A DNA stretch of 64,000 nucleotides from CAG-273 sp963929915 (GTDB lineage: Bacteria > Bacillota > Clostridia > TANB77 > CAG-508): the NCBI GenBank assembly GCA_963929915.1, contig CAWVJY010000005.1, positions 1 to 64,000 of the forward strand, given 5' to 3'. Below, piece by piece: positions 46,209 to 54,386 of this stretch. The notes under the pieces were generated by a model. The model saw only the letters and a list, made by a program, of their open reading frames with translations, had not been told where the DNA came from and made no database searches. A program made the translations under genes and the position numbers. Position 1 is the stretch's first letter. Each line of letters starts with the position of its first letter.

Positions 46209-46250
46209 ATATTAGTTAGAGGTAATCAAGAGATAAAGGGGGATTTTTTT

Positions 46251-47189
46251 ATGACTGATAAAACTTTCGTTTTCGGACATACAAATCCAGATACAGATTC
46301 TATTGCTTCTGCAATTTCAATGGCTAACTTACAAACAGAAATGGGAAAATATGCAGAAAGTTATCGCTTAGGAAATACAAATAAAGAAACAAATTATGCT
46401 TTAAAAACTTTTAATGTAGAAAAACCAGAACTTTTATCTAAGTTAGAAGATCATTCTAATGTTATTATGGTAGATAATAATGAATTTTCTCAAAGTGTAG
46501 ATGGAATTGAAAATGCACATATTCAAATGGTGGTAGATCATCACAGGTTAAATCTACATACATCTGAACCTGTATATTGTATTGCAGAACCAGTTGGCTG
46601 TGCTTCTACTATATTATATAAACTATACAAACAAGAAGATGTAGTAATTACTCCTAGAATTGCCGGAATGATGCTTAGTGCTATTATATCTGATACATTA
46701 ATGTTTCGTTCCCCTACTTGTACAGATCAAGATAGAATTACTGCAGAAAAATTGTCCAAAATTGCTGGTATTGATTTATATGATTATGGCTATAAATTAT
46801 TAGAAGCCGGAACTGATATTAGTGATAGTACTCCTGAACAAATTATTTGTATTGATTCTAAAGATTTTCAACATAATAATTTAAAAATTACCATTTCGCA
46901 AATTAACAGCTCTAATGTGGACGAAGTATTTAAAAGAAAACCAGAACTTGAAAAAGCAATAGAAAATAGAATTCAAAAAGAAAATATTGATTTATTTGTG
47001 TTTGTAGTAACTGATATTTTGGAAGCTAATTCTAAAGTAATTGTTTTAGGAAATAGAACAGATATTTTTGAAAGAGCTTTTCATATACAATTAATTGGTA
47101 ACACAACTGTTTTAAAAGGAGTAGTTTCTAGGAAAAAACAAATTTTACCTGCTATTTTAGAAGGAATTGAACAAAAAATCCAGTTATAA
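46251..47189 (+). CDS. ppaC: Manganese-dependent inorganic pyrophosphatase
   Basis: The start MTDKTFVFGHTNPDTDS at 46251 follows AAAGGGGG; the longer open frame upstream contains the promoter. 312 residues, DHH superfamily: GHTNPDTDS and DNNEFSQ metal ligands, VDHHRLN (the DHH motif), SDTLMFRSPT, and a DHHA2 domain at the end (KGVVSRKKQILPAI). Hydrolyses PPi to phosphate. Because PPi is also a product of PPDK in this organism, both enzymes affect the PPi pool. Confidence 0.97.
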   Translation: MTDKTFVFGHTNPDTDSIASAISMANLQTEMGKYAESYRLGNTNKETNYALKTFNVEKPELLSKLEDHSNVIMVDNNEFSQSVDGIENAHIQMVVDHHRLNLHTSEPVYCIAEPVGCASTILYKLYKQEDVVITPRIAGMMLSAIISDTLMFRSPTCTDQDRITAEKLSKIAGIDLYDYGYKLLEAGTDISDSTPEQIICIDSKDFQHNNLKITISQINSSNVDEVFKRKPELEKAIENRIQKENIDLFVFVVTDILEANSKVIVLGNRTDIFERAFHIQLIGNTTVLKGVVSRKKQILPAILEGIEQKIQL

Positions 47190-47196
47190 ATATTAT

Positions 47197-47224
47197 TGTC
47201 ATTGGGGACGGAGAATTTTGACAA
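47197..47224 (+). repeat. REP-A repeat (first of tandem pair)
   Basis: TGTCATTGGGGACGG and AGAATTTTGACAA; starts seven bases past the ppaC stop. One base differs from the consensus. Confidence 0.9.
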
Positions 47225-47229
47225 CTTTC

Positions 47230-47256
47230 TGTCAATGGGGACGGAGAATTTTGACA
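47230..47256 (+). repeat. REP-A repeat (second of tandem pair)
   Basis: Direct repeat of the previous unit with a 33-bp period; perfect consensus. Confidence 0.9.
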
Positions 47257-47334
47257 ACTTTCTGTTTGTTCAATATTCTAATTGTTATACATTCTAAACT
47301 ATCTAAACTATCTATACTATCTATACTAAAATTA

Positions 47335-47409
<75 letters not shown>

Positions 47410-47418
47410 ACATAAAAG

Positions 47419-47459
47419 AACAACTTACAGACTATAAAAAGTTTGTAAGTTGTTTTTTT
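47419..47459. terminator. Terminator shared by tRNA-Gly and the convergent HD gene
   Basis: AACAACTTACA and GTAAGTTGTT with T7 on the plus strand; also a strong hairpin on the minus strand, where T's are fewer. Confidence 0.85.
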
Positions 47460-47460
47460 A

Positions 47461-48543
47461 TTAAAATGATGTTCTCTCTTTTTCATAAGGTGTAAATTCA
47501 AAATCAAAATATGTATAATATCCACCTTTAGGTAATTTTAAGTATTCATTTATCTCATTACTTGCATTTTCAGATATCGTATTTATTCTTATAGGATATC
47601 CGTCATTTAAAACTAATGGTACTACATATCTAGTTTTAGCTTTAATATTGACACAATATTTATCTTTCATTAAATGATCACTTTTATGAACTTCAGTAGC
47701 TAATTGAAATTTTTTAAAGCTTTCTGACAAATAACTATTCCCACAATTTATAAATTTATTGATTATCTCTTGTTCAGACAGAGTATATAAATCATCTATT
47801 GTCAAAAAGCCTAAATTATTCATAGATTTACACATATCAGCCAAGAATTGCATAACAGTTCTGTCTTTATCGCTAACCCATTCAGGCCATAATTTAGATA
47901 TCGTGTGAATATATTCTTCGCATATTTCTTTATCTTTGAAGGCTAATTCATCTGTTCCATCCTCGTTTTTTGTAACAACTACGTTATAATACATTTTTCT
48001 TATTTTATCCAAGTTCCAAACTCTAAAAAAGGTTAGTCCACTAGAGAATGTATATTCAAATCTATCAGCAGATAATTTTGGCGTATCATTATCAGCAATA
48101 GGATAAATTTTATAATCATTTACTTCTTCTAACTTGATTCCATCTTTTTGTAGTAATGACATTATTTCTTCTGAATTTCTAATAATATCGGTTGTTCTTT
48201 CTTCAGTAGATTCTTGCGTTTCAGTATCACCGTTCATAAAATCAATACAATGTTTAAATGCAGGGGTTGCAATATCATGGAATAAACCGGCTAATGTTTG
48301 TTTCTTGTCGTGAGTAAAGTGCCATATAATAAGTGCAACTCCAACGCTATGATCTAAGTTAGAGTACCAGTATTGAATATTGAAACATTTAGAATAGTCA
48401 GTTCCACAACTCATACTAATCTTCCCTATTCTTTCCATTTCAGGAGTATTTATGTATTCAAAAAGCCACTCTGGAAATTCTGGTGATAAAATATTAAAAT
48501 ATTCTTTTACTTCATTATTTAAATTGCTATAATATTTATTCAT
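47461..48543 (-). CDS. HD-domain phosphohydrolase, dGTPase-like
   Basis: Start at 48543 (MNKYYSNLNNEV) chosen because AAAGGAG lies just ahead; the frame opens 20 codons earlier without a site. 360 residues. Metal residues: His in NLDHSVGVALIIWHF, His-Asp in LAGLFHDIATPAFKH, then DNDTPKLSADRFEYTFSSG. These fit HD hydrolases acting on nucleotides, of the deoxyguanosinetriphosphatase-like sort, but substrate is unproven. Its promoter region is a near copy of that of the second HD gene at 49578. Confidence 0.85.
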   Translation of the reverse strand: MNKYYSNLNNEVKEYFNILSPEFPEWLFEYINTPEMERIGKISMSCGTDYSKCFNIQYWYSNLDHSVGVALIIWHFTHDKKQTLAGLFHDIATPAFKHCIDFMNGDTETQESTEERTTDIIRNSEEIMSLLQKDGIKLEEVNDYKIYPIADNDTPKLSADRFEYTFSSGLTFFRVWNLDKIRKMYYNVVVTKNEDGTDELAFKDKEICEEYIHTISKLWPEWVSDKDRTVMQFLADMCKSMNNLGFLTIDDLYTLSEQEIINKFINCGNSYLSESFKKFQLATEVHKSDHLMKDKYCVNIKAKTRYVVPLVLNDGYPIRINTISENASNEINEYLKLPKGGYYTYFDFEFTPYEKERTSF

Positions 48544-48622
48544 ATTAGACTCCTTTTCCACTGTTGCTAAAAAAGTTTCATATTGTGAATCTTGAAAATA
48601 CATTTTTTTATTAGTTTACACT

Positions 48623-48653
48623 ATTATAGCATTCTTTGTCAATTGATTGTCAA
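48623..48653 (-). promoter_or_regulatory. REP-derived promoter of HD gene 1
   Basis: On the minus strand TTGACA, the end of the REP-A copy (48653-48648), a 19-bp spacer, and TATAAT (48628-48623). The same arrangement precedes the HD gene at 49578-50357. Confidence 0.55.
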
Positions 48654-48672
48654 AATTCTGTCCCCATTGACA
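48647..48672 (-). repeat. REP-A repeat, two bases shorter
   Basis: Reads TTGTCAAAATTCTGTCCCC on the plus strand; CC of the CTCCGTCC core is missing. Flanking bases 48611-48646 also match 50387-50419. Confidence 0.85.
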
Positions 48673-48745
48673 TTGACACTAATTTGTAATTTAATAGAAA
48701 TATGTTATACTAATGTTAGTTTTATAAGAATTGAGGGAAATATAT

Positions 48746-49543
48746 ATGAATCAACAGAGTAATGAAAAATTTAATGATTTAATTAATTATATAGAAGATA
48801 ATCTCTGTGAAGAAATTAGTTATAAAAAATTAGCTCAAATACTTGGTGTTAACGAATATACTATGCATAGGATATTCTTATTTGTAACTAATTACACTCT
48901 AGCTGATTATATTAGAAAAAGAAAGTTAAGTATGTCTGCTTTAGATTTACTTGAAGGAAAGGAAAAAATAATTGACATTGCTATAAAATATAATTATGAA
49001 TCTTCACAGGCTTTTTCTAGGGCTTTTAAATCTATGATGGGATTTCTTCCAAGTGAAATAAATAAGGAAAAAAATAATATAAAATTCTTTTCAAAATATG
49101 AGCTGACAAATGAGGATGTGACAGATGAGTTTCACTATCACATAGAGAAAAATATAGAATTTAACTTGTATGCTATTTCAATGAAAACAACAATTAAAAA
49201 TTGTCATAATGAAGCTCCACTATTTTGGAAAGAAAATTATCAATATATAAAAGGTAAAAGTGAGTATGGTCTACTAGAATATGATAAAACTTGTAATATA
49301 GATGAAGCTATATATTACATTGCATCCACAGAAAAGTTTGAAAATTCAATAGAACTAAATTTAAGAGCTAGTAACTATTTAATTTTTGAATGTGATTATG
49401 TTGATTCTACTTTTTTATATGAATTTTGTCAAAAAATATATAGGACAATTATTCCAAATTCTGGATATGCGTTAGAAGATTTGCCGGATATAGAAGAATA
49501 TCTACCAAATAATAAATTAAAGTTATATATACCTATAAAATAA
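48746..49543 (+). CDS. AraC-family regulator with GyrI-like effector domain
   Basis: Start MNQQSNEKFNDLINYI at 48746 follows GAGGGAAA. 265 residues: two HTH motifs within ~12-105 (YKKLAQILGVNEYTMHRIF and IIDIAIKYNYESSQAFSRAF, then MMGFLPSEI), an N-terminal placement of the DNA-binding domain. Residues ~120-265 resemble the GyrI/AraC effector-binding fold (YAISMKTTIKNC, YLIFECDYVDSTFLYEF). It is divergent from HD gene 1 and may control it. Confidence 0.92.
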   Translation: MNQQSNEKFNDLINYIEDNLCEEISYKKLAQILGVNEYTMHRIFLFVTNYTLADYIRKRKLSMSALDLLEGKEKIIDIAIKYNYESSQAFSRAFKSMMGFLPSEINKEKNNIKFFSKYELTNEDVTDEFHYHIEKNIEFNLYAISMKTTIKNCHNEAPLFWKENYQYIKGKSEYGLLEYDKTCNIDEAIYYIASTEKFENSIELNLRASNYLIFECDYVDSTFLYEFCQKIYRTIIPNSGYALEDLPDIEEYLPNNKLKLYIPIK

Positions 49544-49551
49544 ATTGGTTA

Positions 49552-49583
49552 AAGTGACCTTTTTAATATTAAAAAGGTTACTT
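49552..49583. repeat. 32-bp palindrome, copy 1
   Basis: AAGTGACCTTTTTAAT followed by its inverse ATTAAAAAGGTTACTT (one mismatch). Sits between the AraC gene end and the HD gene 2 stop codon, so it probably terminates both. The same palindrome is at 52202-52233. Confidence 0.85.
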
Positions 49584-50357
49584 ACTTTCTTTTATTTTTT
49601 GGTTCATATATTCATTTGTTATTGTTTTAATATTGTCTATTTTTTGTTTTGTTTTTTCATTTTTATAATTTATCCTATCAAGCATAGCATTAATATAGTT
49701 TCTTTCTTGTACATGTTGTAAACCTGTTATAAAGTGATAATCAAATACAAAACCAACTGGAGATATCCAATAATCTAATGGTTCTTTTCTTAGTGTGTTA
49801 ACAATTAATGTATGTTGTATTACATTTTGATAAACTTCATCTGTAATATCGCTATTTTCTAATTCTTCTTTTGTATAATTGGTAATAGCTTCTAGTGGTT
49901 CTTCTATTTTTACTCTAAAGATATCTGTTTTATCTGCATCTCTAATTATTTTAGAATGAACTAGTTCTTCTTCTTTTAAGCCATCCTCTATTTTAAATTT
50001 ATTGTGATTTTGAATTGCTTTCAAGATAATATTATCATATTGGTCTTCTCTTATAAATTTTCTAATAAGTCCTTCTTGAAATAAGAGTTTTACACCTAGT
50101 TCCGCATGGTCTATATTTTTTTCATCTCTATAATCTCGAAATTGTTTTATTTGTTCAAATCTTCCAATATCATGTAATAAACCAATTAGTTTTGCCAAAT
50201 TGACATTTTCTTCATCTAGCCCTATACTTTTTGCAATTGCTTCACTTTCTTCTATTACTTTATAGGTATGTTTTATTTTTAGCTTTATCATACCATCTTC
50301 TATATTGTAATTTTCCACATATTTTTTAAATTTTTCCATTGCATCTGTTAATTTCAT
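49578..50357 (-). CDS. HD-domain hydrolase
   Basis: 259 residues; AAGGGGTAAAAA precedes the ATG. Metal-binding set: His in KIKHTYKVIEESEAI, His-Asp in LIGLLHDIGRFEQIK, His in KNIDHAELGVKLL and His-Asn in QNHNKFKIEDG, with an Asp in IIRDADKTDIFR. This is a typical HD-type metal phosphohydrolase of Firmicutes. Substrate unknown. It and the gene at 47461 share the same promoter segment but little protein similarity beyond the HD core. Confidence 0.88.
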   Translation of the reverse strand: MKLTDAMEKFKKYVENYNIEDGMIKLKIKHTYKVIEESEAIAKSIGLDEENVNLAKLIGLLHDIGRFEQIKQFRDYRDEKNIDHAELGVKLLFQEGLIRKFIREDQYDNIILKAIQNHNKFKIEDGLKEEELVHSKIIRDADKTDIFRVKIEEPLEAITNYTKEELENSDITDEVYQNVIQHTLIVNTLRKEPLDYWISPVGFVFDYHFITGLQHVQERNYINAMLDRINYKNEKTKQKIDNIKTITNEYMNQKIKESK

Positions 50358-50395
50358 TTTTTACCCCTTCTAATATCTTTTTATTAATTTACACC

Positions 50396-50426
50396 ATTAT
50401 AGCACTCTTTGTCAATTGGTTGTCAA
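50396..50426 (-). promoter_or_regulatory. REP-derived promoter of HD gene 2
   Basis: On the minus strand TTGACA from the REP-A end (50426-50421), a 19-bp spacer, and TATAAT (50401-50396). Confidence 0.55.
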
Positions 50427-50447
50427 AATTCTCCGTCCCCATTGACA
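50420..50447 (-). repeat. REP-A repeat
   Basis: Perfect consensus on the minus strand, followed by an extra CCCATTGACA fragment that looks like part of a second unit. Confidence 0.9.
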
Positions 50448-50542
50448 CCCATTGACAATGACAAAATTAATATCATTAAAGTCATTTTATAACATTATAA
50501 ATCTAATAAAATTATTATAAAATATTTGTTAGAGGTAATAAT

Positions 50543-51094
50543 ATGAATTTTGATGAAATAGTTGATAATAGGCGCTCAGCTAGATTATTTACAAATGATA
50601 AGGTTTCAGAAAAACAATTAGAAAAAATTTTAGTTAGTGGAAGTCTTGCACCTTCTGCTAAAAATAGGCAACCATGGAAGTTCTATGTTCTAAATGATGA
50701 ACAAAAAAGCGATATTATGAATATGCTATTGGAATGGGATAGATTAAATCCAAAAGAGAAAACCAGTGTAAAAGGCTCAGCAGAGCAAATACGTACAGCC
50801 AATAAAATGATAATGATTTATAGTGACAGGTATAAATCTAAATCTAAAAATGAGAATTATAAAAAACCTGATTATATATCTTTAGGATGTGCAATAGAAA
50901 ATATGAGCTTACAAGCTGTAAATTTAGGCTTGGGTAGTTGCATTTTATGTGATACTTTATATATAGAAAATGAAATTGATCAATACTTGGGAATTAAAGA
51001 TTTTGAACAAATATGTGGATTTATTATTGGTAATCCAATATATAACTATCCACCAAAAATGAAAAAAGACTTAAAAGATTTACTATTAAATTAA
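50543..51094 (+). CDS. Nitroreductase-family flavoprotein
   Basis: 183 residues. FMN-binding landmarks: VDNRRSARLFTND near the start, GSLAPSAKNRQPWKFYVL, and the C-terminal GLGSCILCDTLY with IIGNP. The family uses FMN and NAD(P)H to reduce nitro compounds, quinones or enones. GAGGTAATAAT precedes the ATG. Stands alone between an HD gene and a radical SAM gene. Confidence 0.93.
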   Translation: MNFDEIVDNRRSARLFTNDKVSEKQLEKILVSGSLAPSAKNRQPWKFYVLNDEQKSDIMNMLLEWDRLNPKEKTSVKGSAEQIRTANKMIMIYSDRYKSKSKNENYKKPDYISLGCAIENMSLQAVNLGLGSCILCDTLYIENEIDQYLGIKDFEQICGFIIGNPIYNYPPKMKKDLKDLLLN

Positions 51095-51144
51095 TAAACA
51101 CAAAACAGATGGCATTTGCCATCTGTTTTGCATTGCGGAATATT

Positions 51145-52128
51145 TTATTTTTTGTCACATTCACACCTTGTAGACCAGATTTCATCAAGCATTTTCTTAC
51201 GATAAGAAGGATTCCAGTTACCGTAAAAATTTTCATAAAATTTCATTAATCGTTCTTTACATTTATCACATGTCTTAGGAAATTGCATAATACCCTTTGT
51301 AAAAGTATTTTCTCTGTTTCCCCACCATGCAATAGTAAATTTGTCCAAATATTCTTCAGGAATTCTATGAAGAAGTTCAACAAATTCCCAAGATGAAATT
51401 TGGTCATAAACACCAATATCTTGCCAATGCTTTAACATTGTATTCTTCTTGATGTTTATTGGAAATAAAACTGCAGTAGTTCCCTCAGGCATTTTTTCAT
51501 AAATAAACTTGAGAGAATCCAGACAATCTTGAATTTGTTCTTCGCGAGTTAGAAAAGGAGCACCTAAAAGTACATTGATTTGAAGACCAATTCTATATCT
51601 TTCACACAATTTAGTCACTTCAAGATACTTTTCGGTGTCAATATCCTTATTATAGATGCTTCTTACATCTTCATCTGCCGACTCAAATCCCAGCTCAAAA
51701 TATATTTCTTGTTCTTCGCCCAAAATTCTTCTGATGTCTTGAATCTTCTTTTCTGTGATTGTATTATAATGAGTTTCTATTGTAATGATAGGAATATTCC
51801 TCTTGGATACAAAATGTAAAATCTCAAGAAATAAATCATAAGGTATTTCCCTTTCAGAAAGAAAAGATCCATTTGCTTCGAGTTCAAGTTCGACAATATC
51901 AAATTCTTCTAGCCTTATTTTTTCAAGTTCTGGTCTAACCATTTCTAAAGTAAGATTGTAGTCAAAACCATAATTGCAAAATGTACATGCATTTTCACAT
52001 CCACAAGACATAAAAAGTAATTGATAGGTTTTATTTGCTACTTGAACAAGAGAAACTACTGGTGTTCCAGGAGAAGTTTTTATGCTTTTCCGCATTTTCC
52101 AGATTTTACGAGTTAAATATTCATTCAT
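51145..52128 (-). CDS. Radical SAM protein, Elp3/MiaB-like
   Basis: 327 residues. The Fe-S cluster motif MSCGCENACTFCNYG (Cys-x3-Cys-x2-Cys) is followed by ITIETHYNTIT, EIYFELGFESADEDVRS and INVLLGAPFL, all found in radical SAM TIM barrels of the elongator-like group. A C-terminal Cys set (CDKCKERL, WSTRCECDKK) may bind another metal. Codons are less AT-rich than average and include CGG, so transfer from elsewhere is likely. AGGAAATGAGATGA precedes the ATG. Substrate unknown. Confidence 0.88.
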   Translation of the reverse strand: MNEYLTRKIWKMRKSIKTSPGTPVVSLVQVANKTYQLLFMSCGCENACTFCNYGFDYNLTLEMVRPELEKIRLEEFDIVELELEANGSFLSEREIPYDLFLEILHFVSKRNIPIITIETHYNTITEKKIQDIRRILGEEQEIYFELGFESADEDVRSIYNKDIDTEKYLEVTKLCERYRIGLQINVLLGAPFLTREEQIQDCLDSLKFIYEKMPEGTTAVLFPINIKKNTMLKHWQDIGVYDQISSWEFVELLHRIPEEYLDKFTIAWWGNRENTFTKGIMQFPKTCDKCKERLMKFYENFYGNWNPSYRKKMLDEIWSTRCECDKK

Positions 52129-52201
52129 CTCATTTCCTCCTAACTAGTTCAAAATAAGATAATATTCTATATTATTATTATATCTCTTTTAAAAGTGAAG
52201 C

Positions 52202-52233
52202 AAGTGACCTTTTTAATATTAAAAAGGTCACTT
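52202..52233. repeat. 32-bp palindrome, copy 2
   Basis: AAGTGACCTTTTTAAT followed by ATTAAAAAGGTCACTT, perfect. It lies 73 bp upstream of the radical SAM start and directly precedes REP-A material. Confidence 0.88.
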
Positions 52234-52255
52234 TAAACAATTGTCAATGGGGACG

Positions 52256-52283
52256 TGTCAATGGGGACGGAGAATTTTGACAA
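52256..52283 (+). repeat. REP-A repeat at the RAYT 3' side
   Basis: Perfect consensus copy, preceded by the partial unit TTGTCAATGGGGACG (52241-52255). It begins five bases past the RAYT stop codon and is inverted relative to the copy at 53109-53136. Confidence 0.92.
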
Positions 52284-52288
52284 CTTTT

Positions 52289-52969
52289 CTATTCGTTATA
52301 TAAGTTTCTTACAGTTTCTCTACTTAAATCTATAGCTTTTGCAATATTTCTTAATGAAATCTCATGTTTTTCTTTCAAGATTATAATAAGTTCTTTTAAT
52401 TTTGTTTTATCTTTTTTCAGAGCAGGTAATTCCATATTATTTTCTTTTAAGAATCTTTTTATAATATCTTCAGTTATTTTTTCGTTGTCTTCATCTACAT
52501 CCATAAATTTGTAAGTTTCATCTAACTTTTCTTCAATTTTCTTGTAATTTGAATATGGATAATCCTCTGCTTTTTCACACATTCCTGCTTTTACTGGGTT
52601 ATCATAAATATACTTTAAACAATTGTATAAATACCTTTCATTGTAAATGCCTTCTGCTTTATATCTATCTCTAAATACATACCCTACTCTTGTGTATTTT
52701 TTATTATAATATTTTCCATACTTTGTATTAAGTCTTTGCATGTATTTACTTAATTCTTGCAAATTTTCTGTCTGTATTAACATATGGGCATGATTACTCA
52801 TTATACAATATCCTACTATTTTAATTTTTTGTTCTTTACTTAAACTATACATTATTTTGATATAATATTTTATGTCTTCCGGTTTCTCAAATATATAACT
52901 TTTATTAATTCCTTGTGTAATGATATGAAAAAATGGTGTTTTGATATAATTTCGTGGAAGTCTTGGCAT
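52289..52969 (-). CDS. REP-associated tyrosine transposase (RAYT, Y1/HUH family)
   Basis: 226 residues. HUH-type metal site H60-A-H62 in CIMSNHAHMLIQ, YVFRDRYKAE, and the catalytic-Tyr helix CLKYIYDNPVKAGM. A C-terminal HTH (EISLRNIAKAIDLSRETVRN) is an addition seen in RAYT proteins. The family recognises and nicks single-stranded REP hairpins and is held responsible for their spread. REP-A copies in inverted orientation flank this gene (52256 and 53109), so REP-A is its likely substrate. The gene looks intact. Confidence 0.93.
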   Translation of the reverse strand: MPRLPRNYIKTPFFHIITQGINKSYIFEKPEDIKYYIKIMYSLSKEQKIKIVGYCIMSNHAHMLIQTENLQELSKYMQRLNTKYGKYYNKKYTRVGYVFRDRYKAEGIYNERYLYNCLKYIYDNPVKAGMCEKAEDYPYSNYKKIEEKLDETYKFMDVDEDNEKITEDIIKRFLKENNMELPALKKDKTKLKELIIILKEKHEISLRNIAKAIDLSRETVRNLYNE

Positions 52970-53108
52970 AATTTTGCCTCCTTTGAAATAAATTATTTGT
53001 ATTTGAAATAAAAAAAATATGATATAAATTTAAGCTATTATATCATATCTTTTTTAATTTTTTTGTCGAAATTTGTTTTTCACACTATTTTTTTTACTTA
53101 TTTTTATG

Positions 53109-53136
53109 TTGTCAAAATTCTCCGTTCCCATTGACC
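53109..53136 (-). repeat. REP-A repeat at the RAYT 5' side
   Basis: One base differs (GTTCCC for GTCCCC) and the end is TTGACC. Inverted relative to the copy at 52256. Confidence 0.9.
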
Positions 53137-53159
53137 TTAAGCTTTAAAAAATATATAAT
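53131..53159 (+). promoter_or_regulatory. REP-derived promoter of the TraX-family gene
   Basis: TTGACC, the end of REP-A (53131-53136), exactly 17 bp, then TATAAT (53154-53159), 20 bp before the start codon at 53180. Confidence 0.65.
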
Positions 53160-53179
53160 ACAAAAAAGGAGCTAATTTT

Positions 53180-53905
53180 ATGACAAGTTTTGTGTTAAAA
53201 GTAATTGCTATAATTACAATGGTAATAGACCATTTAGGGAATGCTTGGCTAAAGCATACAACAGAAATGAATGTAATAGGAAGAATTGCCTTCCCTATTT
53301 TTGCTTTTCAAATTTCAGAAGGCTATACACATACTAAAAACCTAAAAAAATATTTTTTTAGGTTAACTTTGTTTGCCTTTCTTTCTCAAATTCCATTTAT
53401 GCTTTTTCGTTCTCTTTATACTACAGGCTTTGCCCTTAATATCTTTTTTACTTTAACAGTAGGATTATTAGCTATTTTTTGTTTTGATAAATTTACTTCT
53501 AACACTCTTCAATTTGTAAAAAATGAAAAGATAAATTGGACTATCAAGCATTTGCTTGGTATTTTTCCTGCTATTTTATTTGGATTCATTGCAGAATATG
53601 CTTGTTTTGATTATGGCTTTTTTGGTATTGCCACTATCTTTTTATTCTATATTTTTAGAAATCATAAATTTTGGATGTGCAGTTCTTTTACTTTAGCTTG
53701 CATCATAAAATATGGACTTAATATTTATTTGTATGGTTATCACTATTTATATGTTTTGTTAGGAATATTTACAGCATTATCCCTTGTATTTATTAGCTTA
53801 TATAATGGAAAGCAAGGCAAAAAGATAAAGTATTTTCTTTATGCTTTTTACCCTGTTCATTTGCTTTTATTATATTTTCTATTTGGTATTGTTCCTACTT
53901 TATAG
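53180..53905 (+). CDS. TraX-family membrane protein
   Basis: 241 residues with about eight hydrophobic helices. N-terminal VLKVIAIITMVIDHLGNAW and RIAFPIFAFQISEGYTHTKN, then RLTLFAFLSQIPFML, are the signature of TraX, a family named for F-pilin acetylation. Chromosomal Firmicutes members are of unknown role, possibly acyltransferases. AAAAGGAGC precedes the ATG. Its promoter seems to be built from a REP repeat. Confidence 0.92.
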   Translation: MTSFVLKVIAIITMVIDHLGNAWLKHTTEMNVIGRIAFPIFAFQISEGYTHTKNLKKYFFRLTLFAFLSQIPFMLFRSLYTTGFALNIFFTLTVGLLAIFCFDKFTSNTLQFVKNEKINWTIKHLLGIFPAILFGFIAEYACFDYGFFGIATIFLFYIFRNHKFWMCSSFTLACIIKYGLNIYLYGYHYLYVLLGIFTALSLVFISLYNGKQGKKIKYFLYAFYPVHLLLLYFLFGIVPTL

Positions 53906-53931
53906 CGTGCAATAGTACTTTTAAATATTAT

Positions 53932-54369
53932 TTAACCAAAAATTCGTTTGAACCAATTTTTTATTTTAGTAAAAATTGATTCTTTATATTCTACCATAGA
54001 TACTAACTTTTCTGCTTTTTCTGTCTTCAATGCTCTATTTTTAAATAGATTATCTGTATTATATTTTTCTCTTAGTTCAGATTGGTATTTAAGTTCATTA
54101 TTTTTTAAAGTAGCTTCAAATTCTCTTTTTCTCTCATTATCACACCAAAAAGTTTTATAAATAATAGCTAATATTGCTTTCGTTTTTCGCTTTAATTGCA
54201 TGTCTTTTATTTTTTTAGTGTGATCTAATTCCGGTTTATAAGTTTTTGAAGTATTTGCTTTTAGAAAATCCATAAACTTTGTTGAAATTTTATCAACATC
54301 TTCTTTTCTTGTATGATTTAATATATCTAATGTTTCAGCAATTGCCTCACTATATTCTACACTTACCAT
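53932..54369 (-). CDS. Hypothetical protein of a two-gene unit (145 aa)
   Basis: The ATG follows GGAGGAAAAA. All-helical, highly charged: DILNHTRKEDVDKISTKFMD, then RKTKAILAIIYKTFWCDNER, and a C-terminal basic amphipathic segment TKIKNWFKRIFG that could touch membranes. No family recognised. It starts 17 bp after the end of the 54387-55280 gene in the same direction, so they are likely co-transcribed. Confidence 0.65.
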   Translation of the reverse strand: MVSVEYSEAIAETLDILNHTRKEDVDKISTKFMDFLKANTSKTYKPELDHTKKIKDMQLKRKTKAILAIIYKTFWCDNERKREFEATLKNNELKYQSELREKYNTDNLFKNRALKTEKAEKLVSMVEYKESIFTKIKNWFKRIFG

Positions 54370-54386
54370 TTTTTCCTCCGAATATT

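Noticed and set aside
46170..46250. N-terminal extension of the pyrophosphatase
   Set aside because: These codons contain the TTGACA/TATACT promoter, and a strong ribosome-binding site precedes the ATG at 46251.
47197..47256. Two direct repeats with 33-bp period resembling a mini CRISPR
   Set aside because: The units are REP-A copies joined by a 5-bp gap, with no spacer-sized inserts and no cas genes nearby.
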